A program made the position numbers and the translations under genes. A stretch of 5,808 nt of DNA from NCBI GenBank assembly GCA_002415465.1, contig DHYT01000146.1, positions 1-5,808 of the forward strand, in the 5' to 3' direction. Of the stretch, positions 4,726 to 5,808 are shown one piece after another. Below the pieces are notes generated by a model. The model did no database searches and was not told the origin of the DNA. It was given only the letters and a program-made list of their open reading frames with translations. Origin of the DNA: Desulfobulbaceae bacterium UBA5123 (GTDB lineage Bacteria; Desulfobacterota; Desulfobulbia; Desulfobulbales; UBA5123). Positions within the stretch are counted from its first letter, which is position 1, and every line of letters begins with the position of its first letter.

Positions 4726-5808
4726 TCAGTCGGTTTCGTCGTCCATTGCCAGCACTTCCCGGATGACCCGGAGCAGGGTGCCTGCCTTGTAGGGCTTCGG
4801 CACCACCGCCACGAAGCCGTGGCTTTCGAAATCGGACATGGCGGCGTCCATGGAGTAGCCGCTGGAGACGATGGCCTTTACCGACGGGTCGATCTGGCGC
4901 AGCTTCTGGATCGCCTCCTTGCCGCCCATGCCGCCGGGGATGGTGAGATCCATGATCACCACGTCGAACGGGTTCCCTTCCCGCATCGCATCCTGGTAGG
5001 CGGCTATGGCCTCCTTGCCGTCTCTGCTCACCGACACCGCGAAGTTGTGACTGCTCAGCAGTTCACGGGTCAGTTCCAGGATCATCTCCTCGTCATCCAT
5101 GATCAGAATCCGGCCGGTCTGTTCATCGCCGTTGTCCTGGGCTTCCTCGCGAAGATCGACCACCTGCGTGCTTGAGGCGGCCAGATAGAAGGTGAAGGCG
5201 GCCCCGTGTCCATTTTGCGATTCGACATGGATATAGCCGTCGTGCTTCTTGATGATGGCGTAGCAGGAGGCGAGGCCAAGGCCGCTGCCGGTCTTCTTGG
5301 TGGAGAAGTAGGGGTCGAATATCTTGTCGATGTTGGCCGCATTGATGCCGGCGCCGGTGTCCCGCACGGTGATCTTGATGTAGCGGCCGGGCTTGAGCGG
5401 CAGTCGCTTGCTGTTCTTGACCTGGACATTGCCGGCGCTGACGGTGATGATGCCGCCATCCGGCATCGCCTGATCGGCGTTGATCACTAGGTTGTTGATG
5501 ACCTGGGCGATCTGGCCCTCGTCGATCTCTGCCGGCCAGAGATTGTCTTCGATCTCGAAATGGCACTGGACGTTGGAGCCGCGCAGGGCAAAGAGGGCGG
5601 TTTCCTTGAGAAGGTCGGTGATGGCGGCGGTTTTCTTGACCGGCGCGCCGCCCCTGGAAAAGGTCAGCAGCTGCTGGGTGAGGTCGCGGGCCCGCATGCA
5701 TGCCTTTTCCGCCCGGCTCAGTTTCTCGACCACCGGCGTTCCCTCATCCGCCGTCATCTTGGCCAGGGTGATGTTGCCGAGGATGCCGGTGAGCAGGTTG
5801 TTGAAGTC
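4726..5808 (-). CDS. Hybrid sensor histidine kinase with C-terminal receiver domain, 5' part missing
   Basis: This is the C-terminal 360 residues of a two-component hybrid kinase; the gene continues past the window edge. The fragment opens with DFNNLLTGILGN, the H-box of the HDFNN-type kinases. The phospho-accepting histidine should be the codon just outside the window. The rest of the dimerisation helices run to about residue 60. The ATP-binding domain follows: N-box around NLVINADQAM (106-115), G1 box DTGAGI (150-155), F-box FDPYFSTKK (164-172) and G2 box GSGLGLA (174-180). After a linker of about 30 residues comes a receiver domain starting GRILIMDDEE, with acidic pocket Asp238/Asp239, phosphoacceptor Asp287 in IMDLTIP, Ser315/Ser316 and Lys338 in PKPY. 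All key receiver residues are present, so it is probably functional. No HPt or output domain follows; the protein ends shortly after the receiver. An internal ATG at 5757 lies within the dimerisation domain and is not the start. The sensed signal depends on the missing N-terminus. Confidence 0.95.
   Translation of the reverse strand, partial: DFNNLLTGILGNITLAKMTADEGTPVVEKLSRAEKACMRARDLTQQLLTFSRGGAPVKKTAAITDLLKETALFALRGSNVQCHFEIEDNLWPAEIDEGQIAQVINNLVINADQAMPDGGIITVSAGNVQVKNSKRLPLKPGRYIKITVRDTGAGINAANIDKIFDPYFSTKKTGSGLGLASCYAIIKKHDGYIHVESQNGHGAAFTFYLAASSTQVVDLREEAQDNGDEQTGRILIMDDEEMILELTRELLSSHNFAVSVSRDGKEAIAAYQDAMREGNPFDVVIMDLTIPGGMGGKEAIQKLRQIDPSVKAIVSSGYSMDAAMSDFESHGFVAVVPKPYKAGTLLRVIREVLAMDDETD

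Noticed and set aside
1..5808. CRISPR arrays, tRNA or rRNA genes, insertion sequences, integrases or phage genes
   Set aside because: I looked for regular repeats, tRNA-like cloverleaf ends, transposase motifs and terminal inverted repeats and found none.

Overview
The window is a dense, GC-rich bacterial chromosomal segment with five protein genes. Two of them are cut by the window edges. Gene content (a NapH/NosR-type membrane ferredoxin, an HtrA protease, a short CNNM transporter, and a hybrid histidine kinase with a DFNN-type H-box) and base composition suggest a Desulfobacterota (deltaproteobacterial) or related Gram-negative anaerobe. That placement is an inference from family content only; nothing in the window fixes the taxon.

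Layout. (1) Plus strand, 2-481: the 3' end of an HtrA/Deg-type trypsin-like serine protease, from the catalytic GNSGGP motif through a single PDZ domain. (2) Plus strand, about 489-1856: a polytopic membrane protein with two CxxCP/CxxxCP motifs, a 2[4Fe-4S] ferredoxin-like loop and an unusually long C-terminal membrane region. It follows the protease almost without a gap, and a strong Shine-Dalgarno (SD) sequence lies inside the protease's last codons, so the two are very likely one translationally coupled operon. (3) A GC-rich hairpin at 1862-1885 lies between convergent genes. (4) Minus strand, 1899-2951: a CNNM/DUF21-CBS membrane protein (putative Mg2+/divalent cation transporter) that lacks the usual C-terminal CorC_HlyC domain. 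Its best start is a TTG with a good SD, not the more distal GTG. (5) A 261-base divergent intergenic region, locally AT-richer, holds candidate promoters for both flanking genes and two palindromes. (6) Plus strand, 3213-4709: pepA, a complete M17 leucyl aminopeptidase with all metal-binding and catalytic residues intact. (7) Minus strand, 4726-5808: the C-terminal part of a hybrid sensor histidine kinase with a terminal receiver domain. The window ends one residue after the expected phospho-accepting histidine.

How the genes may work together. The protease and the Fe-S membrane protein look like a unit combining envelope protein quality control with membrane electron transfer; the substrate is unknown. 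The other genes look like independent housekeeping or signalling units: cation homeostasis, cytosolic peptide turnover and an unassigned phosphorelay. I see no tRNA or rRNA, CRISPR array, insertion sequence, integrase, toxin-antitoxin pair or phage gene. The least conventional item is the HtrA plus extended NapH-like pair. I do not see convincing evidence of a wholly new system.
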